This document shows positions 28,039-35,768 of a stretch of 64,000 nt of DNA, one piece after another (the first letter of the stretch is position 1; every line of letters starts with the position of its first letter). Source of the DNA: Bacillus andreraoultii (GTDB lineage: Bacteria; Bacillota; Bacilli; Bacillales; Caldibacillaceae); the NCBI RefSeq assembly GCF_001244735.1, contig NZ_LN868937.1, positions 1,460,946 to 1,524,945 on the forward strand, in the 5' to 3' direction. The translations under genes and the position numbers were made by a program. The notes beneath the pieces were generated by a model, which searched no databases, was not told the origin of the DNA, and saw nothing but the letters and a program-made list of their open reading frames with translations.

Positions 28039-29562
28039 ATGGCTATACTTGAAGGGATTAATCCGGCTACGGGAGAGAAGCTAGATTCAGTTGAAGAAAT
28101 AGAAATTCAAGCGATTCCACTTTTAATGGAAAAGGGGCAGCAAGCATTTAAGAGTTGGAGTCGACTTACAACGAAAGAGCGCCTTCACTATTTAAGGAAC
28201 TTGAAGGAATTAATGGTTCGTGATATAGAAAAATTAGCACAAGTGATTGCGGATGATACTGGGAAGCCTCCTACAGAAAGTTTAGTTGCAGATATTATGC
28301 CAACATTGGATGCAATGGTACATATTATTAGCCACGCCGAAAAAACACTTCAACCAAAGAAAGTAAAAACCCCATTATTATTAATTGGAAAGAAATCTTA
28401 TGTTGAGTATATGCCAAGAGGACTCGTTCTTGTTATTTCTCCGTGGAATTATCCCCTTCAACTTGCTTTAGTACCTGTCGTAAGTGCCTTAGTTTCAGGT
28501 AATACTGTTATTTTAAAACCGTCTGAAGTAACCCCACTTGTAGGCAAAAGTATTGAGGAATTGTTTAAACATGCGGGATTTCCTAATGATGTTGTTCAAG
28601 TTGCTCATGGTGGAAAAGAGGTTGGTGCCCATTTAACAGAGGCTAAACCGGATTACATCTTTTTTACTGGTTCTGTTCGGACAGGGAAAATAATTCAAAA
28701 AGTTGCTGCTGAACATTTAATACCAACAACGCTTGAACTTGGAGGGAAAGATCCTTTTATCGTTTTTGCTGATGCGAATTTGAAACGCGCGGCTAAAGGG
28801 GCTGTATGGGCAGCATTTACAAACTCAGGGCAAGTATGTATGAGTGCGGAACGAGTCTTTGTTGAACGAAAAATATATAATCAGTTTACCGAGTTATTAA
28901 AAGAAGAAACTGAAAAGCTCGTTCAAGGGAATGACAACACCGCTGACATTGGTTCGATGACGTACAAAGTTCAAGTGGATATTGTTAAGCGGCAAGTAAA
29001 GGATGCGCTTGACCGAGGGGCTACGTTAACATGTGGGATTCATCCAGACAAGTGGTCTCATCCTATGTTTATTAAACCAACGATTTTAACAGATATTCCA
29101 AAAGATGCTGAAATTGTACAGGAAGAAACATTCGGCCCCATACTTCCGTTAATTCCTTTTGACAATGAAGAGGAAGTGATCGTGTTTGCTAATGACACGG
29201 AATATGGTTTGAATGCTAGTGTTTGGACAAGTGATAAAATGAAAGCACGAAGAGTGGCAAGTCAACTAATTTCAGGGGCAGTTGTTATTAATGATGCAAT
29301 TGTTTCTGTAGCTAACCATCACTTACCATTTGGTGGGACAAAACATAGTGGAATTGGTCGTTACCATGGTGAAGAAGGTTTAAAGATTTTTTGCCATGAG
29401 AAAGCAATCGTTGTGGACTCAGGAAAACGTAATAAAGAAATTCAATGGTACCCATACGAAGGGAAATATGAAGATTTTTTACAATTATTTAAGAGCTATT
29501 TTGGTAAAAAGAAAGATTGGCTTCATTTTATGAAACGATATTTACGTTTATTAAAAAAATAG
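28039..29562 (+). CDS. NAD(P)-dependent aldehyde dehydrogenase family protein
   Basis: 507 residues with the whole aldehyde dehydrogenase domain: PWNYPLQLALVPVVSAL (cofactor region), LELGGKDPFIVFADA (general-base Glu), the catalytic Cys in NSGQVCMSAERVF, and EETFGPILPLIPF. The C-terminal extension of about 40 residues (KEIQWYPYEGKYEDFLQ onward) resembles ALDHs that act on long-chain or terpenoid aldehydes, but the substrate is not clear. It stands alone between the his operon and a thioredoxin-like gene, with a Fur-like box in its promoter. ATG 28039 lies behind GAGGAAAGGA. Confidence 0.85.
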   Translation: MAILEGINPATGEKLDSVEEIEIQAIPLLMEKGQQAFKSWSRLTTKERLHYLRNLKELMVRDIEKLAQVIADDTGKPPTESLVADIMPTLDAMVHIISHAEKTLQPKKVKTPLLLIGKKSYVEYMPRGLVLVISPWNYPLQLALVPVVSALVSGNTVILKPSEVTPLVGKSIEELFKHAGFPNDVVQVAHGGKEVGAHLTEAKPDYIFFTGSVRTGKIIQKVAAEHLIPTTLELGGKDPFIVFADANLKRAAKGAVWAAFTNSGQVCMSAERVFVERKIYNQFTELLKEETEKLVQGNDNTADIGSMTYKVQVDIVKRQVKDALDRGATLTCGIHPDKWSHPMFIKPTILTDIPKDAEIVQEETFGPILPLIPFDNEEEVIVFANDTEYGLNASVWTSDKMKARRVASQLISGAVVINDAIVSVANHHLPFGGTKHSGIGRYHGEEGLKIFCHEKAIVVDSGKRNKEIQWYPYEGKYEDFLQLFKSYFGKKKDWLHFMKRYLRLLKK

Positions 29563-29662
29563 GTTCAACGATTTTTTAAGGAAGCTCATCAAGCAAACTT
29601 GAAAAAAGATGGGTGCAGACGTGTCTTGAAGCATTCCATTTTGATTAAGGATGGTGTACACG

Positions 29663-30040
29663 ATGGAACATATTCATGTTATGGAAGAGCTTGACTCTTT
29701 TATTCACAATCATACTGCTGTATTTATATATATTTCTCAACCGGATTGTAGTGTTTGCCATGCACTTCTTCCAGAAGTAGAACATATGTTGATTCGTTAT
29801 CCGAATATTAAAGCCGCTCATATTGATGCTAGTGAAATTCCTCAAGTTGCCGAAAAATTTATGGCGTTTACAGCACCTGTTCTGTTACTGTTTTTGGAGG
29901 GGAAAGAGGTACTAAGAAGAGCGAGAATTGTAAGTATGGATGAGTTGGAAATAGGAAAGTATAAATTTTCAAATTTCTATTTTCCTATACGTATATGTGC
30001 ACGCGCACAAGGAAGGCTTCGAGCATTGCATCAAAGCTGA
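29663..30040 (+). CDS. Thioredoxin-like protein with a repeat-derived C-terminus
   Basis: 125 residues. Residues 1 to about 95 are a small thioredoxin fold: QPDCSVCHALLPEVE carries the CxxC active site and TAPVLLLFLEGKEV contains the cis-proline loop. The final part, from about base 29949, is encoded by dispersed repeat copy C and reads as a basic, unrelated tail. Family members of this kind are usually about 100-110 residues, so the native end appears to have been replaced. The start chosen is ATG 29663, behind AAGGATGG. It probably acts as a cytosolic disulfide reductase; partner unknown. Confidence 0.7.
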   Translation: MEHIHVMEELDSFIHNHTAVFIYISQPDCSVCHALLPEVEHMLIRYPNIKAAHIDASEIPQVAEKFMAFTAPVLLLFLEGKEVLRRARIVSMDELEIGKYKFSNFYFPIRICARAQGRLRALHQS

Positions 30041-30119
30041 AAAACTCTCTTTCTCATCAAGCGAACGCTAGTCTCTTTGGCTGCCTAAAGGCTTGAGCGG
30101 CCTTTTAGCTTTCTTTAAT
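29949..30119 (+). repeat. Dispersed intergenic repeat, copy C
   Basis: About 171 bp, the longest copy. It shares AATAGGAAAgTATAAATTTTC with copy E, GCGCACAAGGAAGGCTTCG with copy D, and GCTAGTCTCTTTGG...GCCTaaaGGCT and TAGCTTTCTTTAAT at the end. Its first 92 bases are translated as the tail of the thioredoxin-like gene, including its TGA stop (30038-30040). Confidence 0.8.
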
Positions 30120-30127
30120 ACGTGGAA

Positions 30128-30172
30128 AAAAGACCTGTATCGTTAACTTCTCGTTGACTTACAGGTTTTTTA
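30128..30172 (+). terminator. Terminator after the thioredoxin-like gene
   Basis: ACCTGTA (30133-30139) pairs with TACAGGT (30160-30166) and is followed by TTTTT. It lies just beyond repeat copy C. Confidence 0.8.
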
Positions 30173-30190
30173 ATTGGAAAAAAATTCTTA

Positions 30191-30250
30191 TTGAAATCGA
30201 ACGTATATTCCTATAAAATATTGAATATATTATTATCAAACGTATGTTTG
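30191..30250 (+). promoter_or_regulatory. SOS promoter with two LexA boxes
   Basis: CGAACGTATATTCC (30198-30211) and CAAACGTATGTTTG (30237-30250) match the Bacillus LexA/DinR box CGAACrnryGTTCG; the second is a perfect palindrome. A promoter TTGAAA (30191-30196) with TAAAAT (30214-30219), spacing 17, contains the first box. This predicts DNA-damage induction of the polymerase gene downstream. Confidence 0.75.
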
Positions 30251-30275
30251 TGAGTGTTTGTTGGAGGAGGTAGGA

Positions 30276-31535
30276 ATGGTGGATTATAGCCGTTTACCGC
30301 ATCAACATATTTTATGTGTTGATATTAAAAGTTTTTATGCAAGTTGTTCAGCGGTGATGCACGGACTTGATCCGCTCGAATGTTACTTAGTCGTTGTCGG
30401 TGATAAAGAACGGGAAGGAAGTGTTGTTCTAGCTGCCTCTCCTCGGATGAAAAAGGAATTTGGGATAAAAACAGGTTCCAGAATGTTTGAAGTACCTAAT
30501 GATCCTCGTATCCAAATAGTAGAACCGAACATGTCAACTTACTTACGTGTTTCAACCGAAATTACTCGTCTGTTTAATCGTTATGTTCCAAAAGAAGCGA
30601 TTCATGTGTACAGTGTTGATGAAAGTTTTATTAAAGTAGACGGGGCCAATCTTCTATGGGGAAATGTTTTTCGCATTGCAGAAAAAATAAAAGATGACTT
30701 GCTTCGTGAGTTCCAGCTCCCATGTGCGATCGGAATTGGACCGAATATGCTTATGGCAAAGCTTGCTTTAGATTTAGATGCAAAAAGAAGTGGGATTGCA
30801 CTTTGGAAATATGAGGATATACCGGAAAAATTATGGCCAATTTCACCGCTAAGTGAAATGTGGGGAATTGGGAGACGATTAGAAAAAAACTTAAATAATA
30901 TGGGGATTTATTCGGTGGGGCAGCTCGCTAATTATAATTTATCTAAATTAGAGAAAAAGTTTGGTGTTATGGGGAACCAACTGTATTACCATGCATGGGG
31001 AGTTGATTTATCGGAAATTGGAGCGCCAATAATGGATGGACAAATTAGTTTTGGTAAAAGTCAAATTTTACTCCGAGACTATAAAAAAATAGCTGAAATT
31101 AAACATGTCATCTTAGAGATGTGTGAAGAAGTAGCAAGGCGGGCTCGTTCAGGAAAATATGCTGGGCGAACGGTTAGTTTAGGGATAGGCTATAGCTATG
31201 AAGAATTAGGAGGCGGGTTTCATCGATCAAAAACGATAGAGACGCCGACAAATATTACAATGGATATTTACCAAATCTGCTTAGAAATTTTTAATAAACA
31301 TTATGATGGACGAACAGTTCGGCAAATTTCTATTGCTCTTTCCAATATTATTCCGGATGAGAATGTCCAACTTGATTTATTCCAACCAAATTTATGGAAG
31401 AAAAGGAAACTAGGGTATACAGTTGATCAAATTCGTCACCGTTATGGTTCCGAGGCGTTGCTAAGAGCTGTCTCTTATGCAGAAGGGGGAACTGCGAGAA
31501 GACGGGCGAAACTTGTTGGTGGCCACAAGGCATAG
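30276..31535 (+). CDS. yqjW: SOS-induced Y-family DNA polymerase, YqjW/UvrX type
   Basis: 419 residues of the UmuC-like branch of Y-family polymerases. The catalytic motifs are CVDIKSFYASC (first Asp) and SVDESFIKVDG (Asp-Glu); the tail has the clamp-binding QLDLFQP. It differs from DinB in the palm details and pairs with a YolD-family gene, the usual arrangement for YqjW and UvrX in Bacillus. It carries out mutagenic lesion bypass. The start chosen is ATG 30276, 5 bases after GGAGGAGG. Two LexA boxes lie upstream. Confidence 0.92.
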   Translation: MVDYSRLPHQHILCVDIKSFYASCSAVMHGLDPLECYLVVVGDKEREGSVVLAASPRMKKEFGIKTGSRMFEVPNDPRIQIVEPNMSTYLRVSTEITRLFNRYVPKEAIHVYSVDESFIKVDGANLLWGNVFRIAEKIKDDLLREFQLPCAIGIGPNMLMAKLALDLDAKRSGIALWKYEDIPEKLWPISPLSEMWGIGRRLEKNLNNMGIYSVGQLANYNLSKLEKKFGVMGNQLYYHAWGVDLSEIGAPIMDGQISFGKSQILLRDYKKIAEIKHVILEMCEEVARRARSGKYAGRTVSLGIGYSYEELGGGFHRSKTIETPTNITMDIYQICLEIFNKHYDGRTVRQISIALSNIIPDENVQLDLFQPNLWKKRKLGYTVDQIRHRYGSEALLRAVSYAEGGTARRRAKLVGGHKA

Positions 31536-31575
31536 TTGCTTTAAGTATGAATGAAAGATGAAAGGAAGGGTGCAT

Positions 31576-31908
31576 ATGATTCGGGACCGTGGACGAATAA
31601 AATGGACGGCAATGATGCTACCAGAGCATGTCCAATTGCTTCGTGAGTGGGCAAATGAAGACTCATGGGAGAAGTCAACAGAATTAGATGAACAGCAATT
31701 AGAAGTGTTCAATGAAATCATATTTAGTGCAAAAGAAATGAGAAAAAAGGTAGCCGTCCAATACTATACAGGGCATCATTATAAGACACTGATTGGTCAT
31801 ATTCGTTCTCTGGACACAATGGAGAATACGATTCAAGTAGTTAGTGAGGAGGGTACGCTTTATTCTATCTCGCTTGCAAAAATTTCTGATATAGAACATG
31901 CTGAATAG
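31576..31908 (+). CDS. yqjX: YolD-like protein (YqjX)
   Basis: 110 residues with the family opening MIRDRGRIKWTAMMLPEHVQLL, then a helical middle and a beta-rich C-terminal part. YolD-like proteins occur next to Y-family polymerases in Bacillus plasmids, phages and chromosomes, and are proposed to modulate them, perhaps in the manner of UmuD. The start chosen is ATG 31576 after AAGGAAGGG. It is 40 bases from yqjW and shares its SOS promoter. Confidence 0.88.
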   Translation: MIRDRGRIKWTAMMLPEHVQLLREWANEDSWEKSTELDEQQLEVFNEIIFSAKEMRKKVAVQYYTGHHYKTLIGHIRSLDTMENTIQVVSEEGTLYSISLAKISDIEHAE

Positions 31909-31977
31909 AGAAAAGTACATTTGAGAAGGAGACGGGGGTGCGCTTTTATCTCCTCTTATTAAATGATTAGCACGTAC

Positions 31978-32130
31978 TTACTTGAAAAGAATCTGCCACC
32001 CCATGTAAAAGCAAACTACACAAACAATCGCGATAAATAAAAATGCAATCAACCCGAATAATAATTTAAGAAGTATTCGAATTAGGAAGACAGCGACTAT
32101 AAGAATAAGAAGCATTTTTATTAACTTCAT
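31978..32130 (-). CDS. Small hydrophobic membrane protein
   Basis: 50 residues: MKLIKMLLILIVAVFLIRILL followed by a second hydrophobic run ending CVVCFYMGWQILFK. Two short membrane segments, or one long one, fill almost the whole chain. GGAGG stands 6-7 bases before ATG 32130. A hairpin with GGAGA/TCTCC arms (31926-31953) lies just past the stop. I do not recognise the family. The ribosome binding site and the consistent hydrophobic pattern make a real gene likely. Confidence 0.65.
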   Translation of the reverse strand: MKLIKMLLILIVAVFLIRILLKLLFGLIAFLFIAIVCVVCFYMGWQILFK

Positions 32131-32230
32131 GAAAATCCTCCTAAAAATTCAATTTAACTTAATGTCATTTTATCATGTTTAGCGAAAGGATGCTTGGATT
32201 ATCCGGAGAAAAAAGTTTTCAAATAAGGTA

Positions 32231-32259
32231 GTGACAAATAGGAAGATTTCATATATAAT
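32231..32259 (+). promoter_or_regulatory. Promoter of the tRNA-Ser gene
   Basis: GTGACA (32231-32236) and TATAAT (32254-32259) are 17 bases apart and end 22 bases before the tRNA. Confidence 0.75.
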
Positions 32260-32281
32260 ATTTGGTGTTCCAAAAAATTAT

Positions 32282-32370
32282 GGAGAAGTACCCAAGTGGT
32301 TAAAAGGGGACGCACTCGAAATGCGTTAGGGCGGGTGACCGTCGCGTGGGTTCGAATCCCACCTTCTCCG
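32282..32370 (+). tRNA. tRNA-Ser (anticodon CGA)
   Basis: 89 bases. Acceptor GGAGAAG pairs with CTTCTCC, discriminator G at 32370. Anticodon stem ACGCA/TGCGT encloses CTCGAAA, so the anticodon is CGA, reading UCG. There is a long variable arm, as expected for class II tRNA-Ser, and the T arm is GTGGGTTCGAATCCCAC. CCA is not encoded, so the 3' end should be made by RNase Z and the CCA-adding enzyme. Confidence 0.97.
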
Positions 32371-32417
32371 TTTCTTGTGTTCTAGAGATAACTAGCAGCA
32401 TAGAAAAAACTCTTGAT

Positions 32418-32442
32418 ACGACTGCATTTGCGGTCGTTTTTG
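32418..32442 (+). terminator. Terminator of tRNA-Ser
   Basis: ACGACTGC pairs with GCGGTCGT (one T-G pair) with an ATTT loop, followed by TTTTG. It lies 48 bases after the tRNA. Confidence 0.8.
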
Positions 32443-32586
32443 TTGCTTCCTAATGAATCCAAGAGAACTTGAAAAGATTTTGCATGGATTTTACACGGTG
32501 TAAGTTGTTTGTAATAGAATCATCCGCATAATTTCCAAGCTGCTCCATCTTGTCAATCATTTTAATTCTTCATAGCCTACTTACGG

Positions 32587-33507
32587 CTATACATCTAAAT
32601 ACGTAGATAAAAATGAGTCAATTGCTTCTTCGTACTCCCTCCGATTTTCATTAAGCGATTGCGCATGGCCACCGTTTTTCGCCAATAAGAGCATTTTCGC
32701 ACCTTTTTTCTGTTCAAACAAATCTTTTGTCATATATGGTAATATATAGTCATCTTTTTCGCTATGAATGAATAGGACAGGTTGTTTAATTCGATCAACG
32801 ACAGTAATCGGTGAAACATGTTTTATTGAAAACTTTCCACGGACTCTCAAAAATAAACTGCCAATGGATAAGAGTGTTCGTGCGGGTAAATATTTTCCTT
32901 CACATTTTAATTGATAAAGAAGAAGTTCATGGAAATCAGAAAAAGGGCAATCTACAATATAAAAATTGGCTCTACCGTTCAGCTCACCGGCATAGAGTAG
33001 TGTTGTTGCAGCCCCCATCGATTCTCCGTGAATGCCCAAAAGTAAATTTTCTCCCTCTTGATCAAATAGCCAATCGACAACGGCTTGTAAATCATACTTC
33101 TCAAAAAAACCATAACTTGTTGTGTTTCCATTCGTTTTCCCATGGCGCCGCTGATCATAAATAATTACATTAAATCCCCGCTCCAAAAAAAGATTTGCAT
33201 ATTTCATAGAACTCATTTTACTTTCTGTCACCCCATGTGAAAAAATAATAAATCGTTTAGTTTGATGTGGTCGGATAACCATTGCATTAATTTTGTATCC
33301 ATTTGGAGAAGGAATCCAAACTTCTTTCTTCGGTAAAGTGGCAAATTGAACAGGGATAATATGATTTAGTTTTGTATCACGTTCAATGATCTCTTGTTCA
33401 TTTTTTTTCTTAATATGTAGAACACGCTTAGAAAAATAGGTGCCAAATGAGGCGGCAGCACTAGCAGTAAGTAAAGTAGCTAGAGTGAATATATGTTTTG
33501 TTTTCAT
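32587..33507 (-). CDS. yqkD: Alpha/beta hydrolase, YqkD-like
   Basis: 306 residues. A hydrophobic N-terminal segment (HIFTLATLLTASAAASFGTYF) may anchor it to the membrane or act as a signal. The hydrolase core has the nucleophile elbow GIHGESMGAA, the acid in HSEKDDYILP and the catalytic His in NGGHAQSL. Substrate unknown; probably an ester. The start chosen is ATG 33507 behind AGGGGGT; 11 further codons upstream lack a ribosome binding site. It lies beside yqkE and yqkF as in Bacillus subtilis. Confidence 0.85.
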   Translation of the reverse strand: MKTKHIFTLATLLTASAAASFGTYFSKRVLHIKKKNEQEIIERDTKLNHIIPVQFATLPKKEVWIPSPNGYKINAMVIRPHQTKRFIIFSHGVTESKMSSMKYANLFLERGFNVIIYDQRRHGKTNGNTTSYGFFEKYDLQAVVDWLFDQEGENLLLGIHGESMGAATTLLYAGELNGRANFYIVDCPFSDFHELLLYQLKCEGKYLPARTLLSIGSLFLRVRGKFSIKHVSPITVVDRIKQPVLFIHSEKDDYILPYMTKDLFEQKKGAKMLLLAKNGGHAQSLNENRREYEEAIDSFLSTYLDV

Positions 33508-33659
33508 AAAATAACCCCCTAAAAACGTTTTTTCGTTCATGGTATTATGATTATTATAACGAAACTGTTGATTAAAATGGAGGTTTTATTTGAAAGATTT
33601 GTAGAGTTTGATGAAGGAAGATTTTCAGAGGAGGAAAGTTCATTCCTCCATATAGAATA

Positions 33660-33791
33660 TTACTGTGGTGTGTTTTGACGCTTTGTCGGATGAATGGCGT
33701 TTTCTAAATCTTCGGCAGCAATTTGGTGTTTAATGGTATCAGCATTTGGTTTCCCTTTTTGGCTATATCCTTTATCCTTTTTATTACTCAT
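33660..33791 (-). CDS. Small hydrophilic protein, unknown
   Basis: 43 residues: MSNKKDKGYSQKGKPNADTI, then a short acidic stretch and KRQNTPQ at the end. Lys-, Gln- and Asn-rich with a GKPNA segment, reminiscent of small spore or YpzG-like proteins, but I cannot assign it. GGAGGA lies 7 bases before ATG 33791. It stands between yqkD (same strand) and the divergent yqkE. Confidence 0.65.
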   Translation of the reverse strand: MSNKKDKGYSQKGKPNADTIKHQIAAEDLENAIHPTKRQNTPQ

Positions 33792-33936
33792 CACGATTCC
33801 TCCTTTCAACATAAATTCATTCGTATTTTAAGAATAACTTTAAAAAATTATTCGGCCCACTCCATTTTTTGATAAAATAGAAATGGAGGAAATCTATTTA
33901 TCAAAATAGTCAACAACTATAGGAGTGTAAGGTAAT

Positions 33937-34167
33937 ATGAAGAAAAATAAAAAAGATGATGTGAAGGCACCAACTTTGAAAGATGCACTCGGTGATGAAT
34001 TAATAAAAAAATTAAAGGAAACAAAAAAAGAACTAGAAGAAAAGGAACTCAAGCAAAAAGAAGAAGCGGAAGCAAAGAAACGTGAAGAGAGAAGAAAGCG
34101 GGAGAAAAATAAATCGTTTGAAGAGTTACTACAGGAAAGTGATTTAGACTGGAGAAAATATAAATAA
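33937..34167 (+). CDS. yqkE: YqkE-like DUF3886 protein
   Basis: 76 residues, highly charged. After TLKDALGDELIKKLK comes a Lys/Glu-rich helix likely to form a coiled coil, then the C-terminal box SFEELLQESDLDWRKYK. Function unknown. The flanking yqkD and yqkF match the Bacillus order. ATG 33937 lies behind TAGGAGTGTAAGGT. Confidence 0.8.
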   Translation: MKKNKKDDVKAPTLKDALGDELIKKLKETKKELEEKELKQKEEAEAKKREERRKREKNKSFEELLQESDLDWRKYK

Positions 34168-34180
34168 CGCTGTTAAATGA

Positions 34181-34221
34181 AAGACGTCCATCAAAAGAGA
34201 GATGAACGTCTTGTTTTTTTT
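34181..34221 (+). terminator. Terminator of yqkE
   Basis: AAGACGTcCATC pairs with GATGaACGTCTT across AAAAGAGA, followed by a run of eight T. Repeat copy D begins at its end. Confidence 0.9.
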
Positions 34222-34335
34222 CAATACACATAAGCGCACAAGGAAGGCTTCGGTAGTATTACATCTAAGCTGAAAAATTCTCTTTCCGGCGAACTCAAGT
34301 CTCTCGTTTCGCCTGGCCCTAAAGCTTTCTTTATT
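34222..34335 (+). repeat. Dispersed intergenic repeat, copy D (left end missing)
   Basis: About 114 bp. It lacks the CTAATAGGAAAG start and begins near the GCGCACAAGGAAGGCTTCGG core. GGCGAACTCAAGTCTCT and AAAGCTTTCTTTATT are kept. Its last bases contain the stop codon of the opposing yqkF (TTA 34331-34333). Confidence 0.8.
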
Positions 34336-35260
34336 GTAATCGATGCTGCGAATAACCAGCTGAACTTGTTATCGATTTAATAAAATTGAGTTCTTCTTCA
34401 CTAAGTTGAGGTTGGTTAAGTGCCGCAACGTTTTCTTTTAATTGTTCCACTGAGCTCGCACCAACGACACAAGATGCGACAACGGGTTGTGCTAATACAA
34501 ACTGTAAACTAGCTGCGGTCATTTCTCGATTTGTTGCAATTTTTTCTTTTAATTGTGGGAGTAGTTTCAATAGTTCTTCATAGCTATAGTGTAAATATCC
34601 TGTTTCCTTTACTGAATCAGAAGCTTTATTTAAAAGAGCGTTACTTAATAGCCCTTTTGCTAATGGTCCACGAGCAACAATGTTCATTCCGTGTGAATGT
34701 ACTAACGGAAATACTTCTTCTTCTGGACGGCGATCAAGTATACTATATTGCATCATAACAGAAGTGATTTGGGAACGTTCTGCGTATTCTTTAATGACGG
34801 TCGGTCGGATGGATGAAATTCCGTAATAGCCAATAACTCCTTCTAGTTGCAATTCTTCAAAAGCCTCAATTACCTCATCAATTGGATCTTCTATTGTTCC
34901 GCCATGTAATTGGTAGAGATCAATATAATCAGTCCCTAAACGGTTTAAGCTTTGTTTAACTGCTTCTTTTATATATGATTTTGATGCATCCCAAAACCAT
35001 CCGTTTTTATCATTATTCCACCGGTTCCCGACCTTTGTTGCAATAATTACCTCATCTCGGACAGATTTGAGTGCCTGTCCAACAATCTTTTCATTCTCGC
35101 CATAATCATATAAATCGGCCGTATCGAAATAATTAATTCCAGCATCAAGGGCTGCGTGAATAATTTTTTCTGCCTTTTGCGGATAGGTTCCAAGTGACAT
35201 GCAGCCTAATCCAATTTCAGAAACATATAATGGCGACTTCCCTAATTTACGTTTTTTCAT
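34331..35260 (-). CDS. yqkF: Aldo/keto reductase, YqkF-like
   Basis: 309 residues, TIM-barrel NADPH-dependent reductase. The active-site tetrad is visible as Asp in FDTADLYDYG (with catalytic Tyr), Lys in IATKVGNRW and His in DLYQLHGG; the cofactor loop is GASSVEQLKENV. Substrate unknown. The start chosen is ATG 35260 behind GAAAGG; an in-frame TTG at 35269 lies at that site. A dispersed repeat ends at its stop codon. Confidence 0.9.
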   Translation of the reverse strand: MKKRKLGKSPLYVSEIGLGCMSLGTYPQKAEKIIHAALDAGINYFDTADLYDYGENEKIVGQALKSVRDEVIIATKVGNRWNNDKNGWFWDASKSYIKEAVKQSLNRLGTDYIDLYQLHGGTIEDPIDEVIEAFEELQLEGVIGYYGISSIRPTVIKEYAERSQITSVMMQYSILDRRPEEEVFPLVHSHGMNIVARGPLAKGLLSNALLNKASDSVKETGYLHYSYEELLKLLPQLKEKIATNREMTAASLQFVLAQPVVASCVVGASSVEQLKENVAALNQPQLSEEELNFIKSITSSAGYSQHRLQ

Positions 35261-35336
35261 ACGAATCAACCTTTCATTCTTCTTTTCTTTATATTTTACC
35301 GTTACTTAGGGGAAAATAGAAAAAATACAGTCGCAA

Positions 35337-35522
35337 TTAATTATTTTTCGCTATATTTTTTGGAAATGAGTAGATTACTGCTCCTTTATTTTTCGCTTTA
35401 TTTCCATTCGAATTACTTTCCAAACTGTCAATCCATTCGGAAACATATTCATATTTGCTACCATAAACCTTTAACCAATGTCTAACTTCCCACATTTTTC
35501 CGGATAAAGATACTCGTTTCAT
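35337..35522 (-). CDS. mciZ: MciZ-like FtsZ inhibitor with C-terminal extension
   Basis: 61 residues. The first 35 (KRVSLSGKMWEVRHWLKVYG, then YEYVSEWIDSL) match the remembered layout of Bacillus MciZ, a 40-residue mother-cell peptide that caps FtsZ filaments during sporulation: a beta strand, GKxWE, an amphipathic helix, YG, and xxYVxxWI. The last 25 residues (NSNGNKAKNKGAV onward) are extra. The position between yqkF and nudF also agrees with the Bacillus locus. The start chosen is ATG 35522 after GAGGTGG; TTG 35534 is the alternative. Confidence 0.7.
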   Translation of the reverse strand: MKRVSLSGKMWEVRHWLKVYGSKYEYVSEWIDSLESNSNGNKAKNKGAVIYSFPKNIAKNN

Positions 35523-35548
35523 TTCCCACCTCAAAATTCTTATTTTTT

Positions 35549-35709
35549 AGTTAATAGGAAAATATAAATTTTCCAATTTCTACTTTCCTTGCGCTTAAGG
35601 GGCACAAGGAAGGCTTCGACCATTGCAGAAAAGCGAGAAACTCTAATTTTTCGGCGAACTCTAGTCTCTTTTTTGCCTAAAAGCTCTGACCCTAGCGTTT
35701 TCTTTATCT
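35549..35709 (+). repeat. Dispersed intergenic repeat, copy E
   Basis: About 161 bp and nearly complete: GTTAATAGGAAAaTATAAATT, CTACTTTCCTTGCGC, GGCACAAGGAAGGCTTCG, CGGCGAACTCTAGTCTCT and GTTTTCTTTATC. It fills the divergent gap between mciZ and nudF, so any promoters for these genes lie at or beyond its edges. Confidence 0.8.
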
Positions 35710-35768
35710 AAAAAAACTATGATAAACTATATGACGTGTAATGAATTAAAAGAACTGGAGGGAAGATA

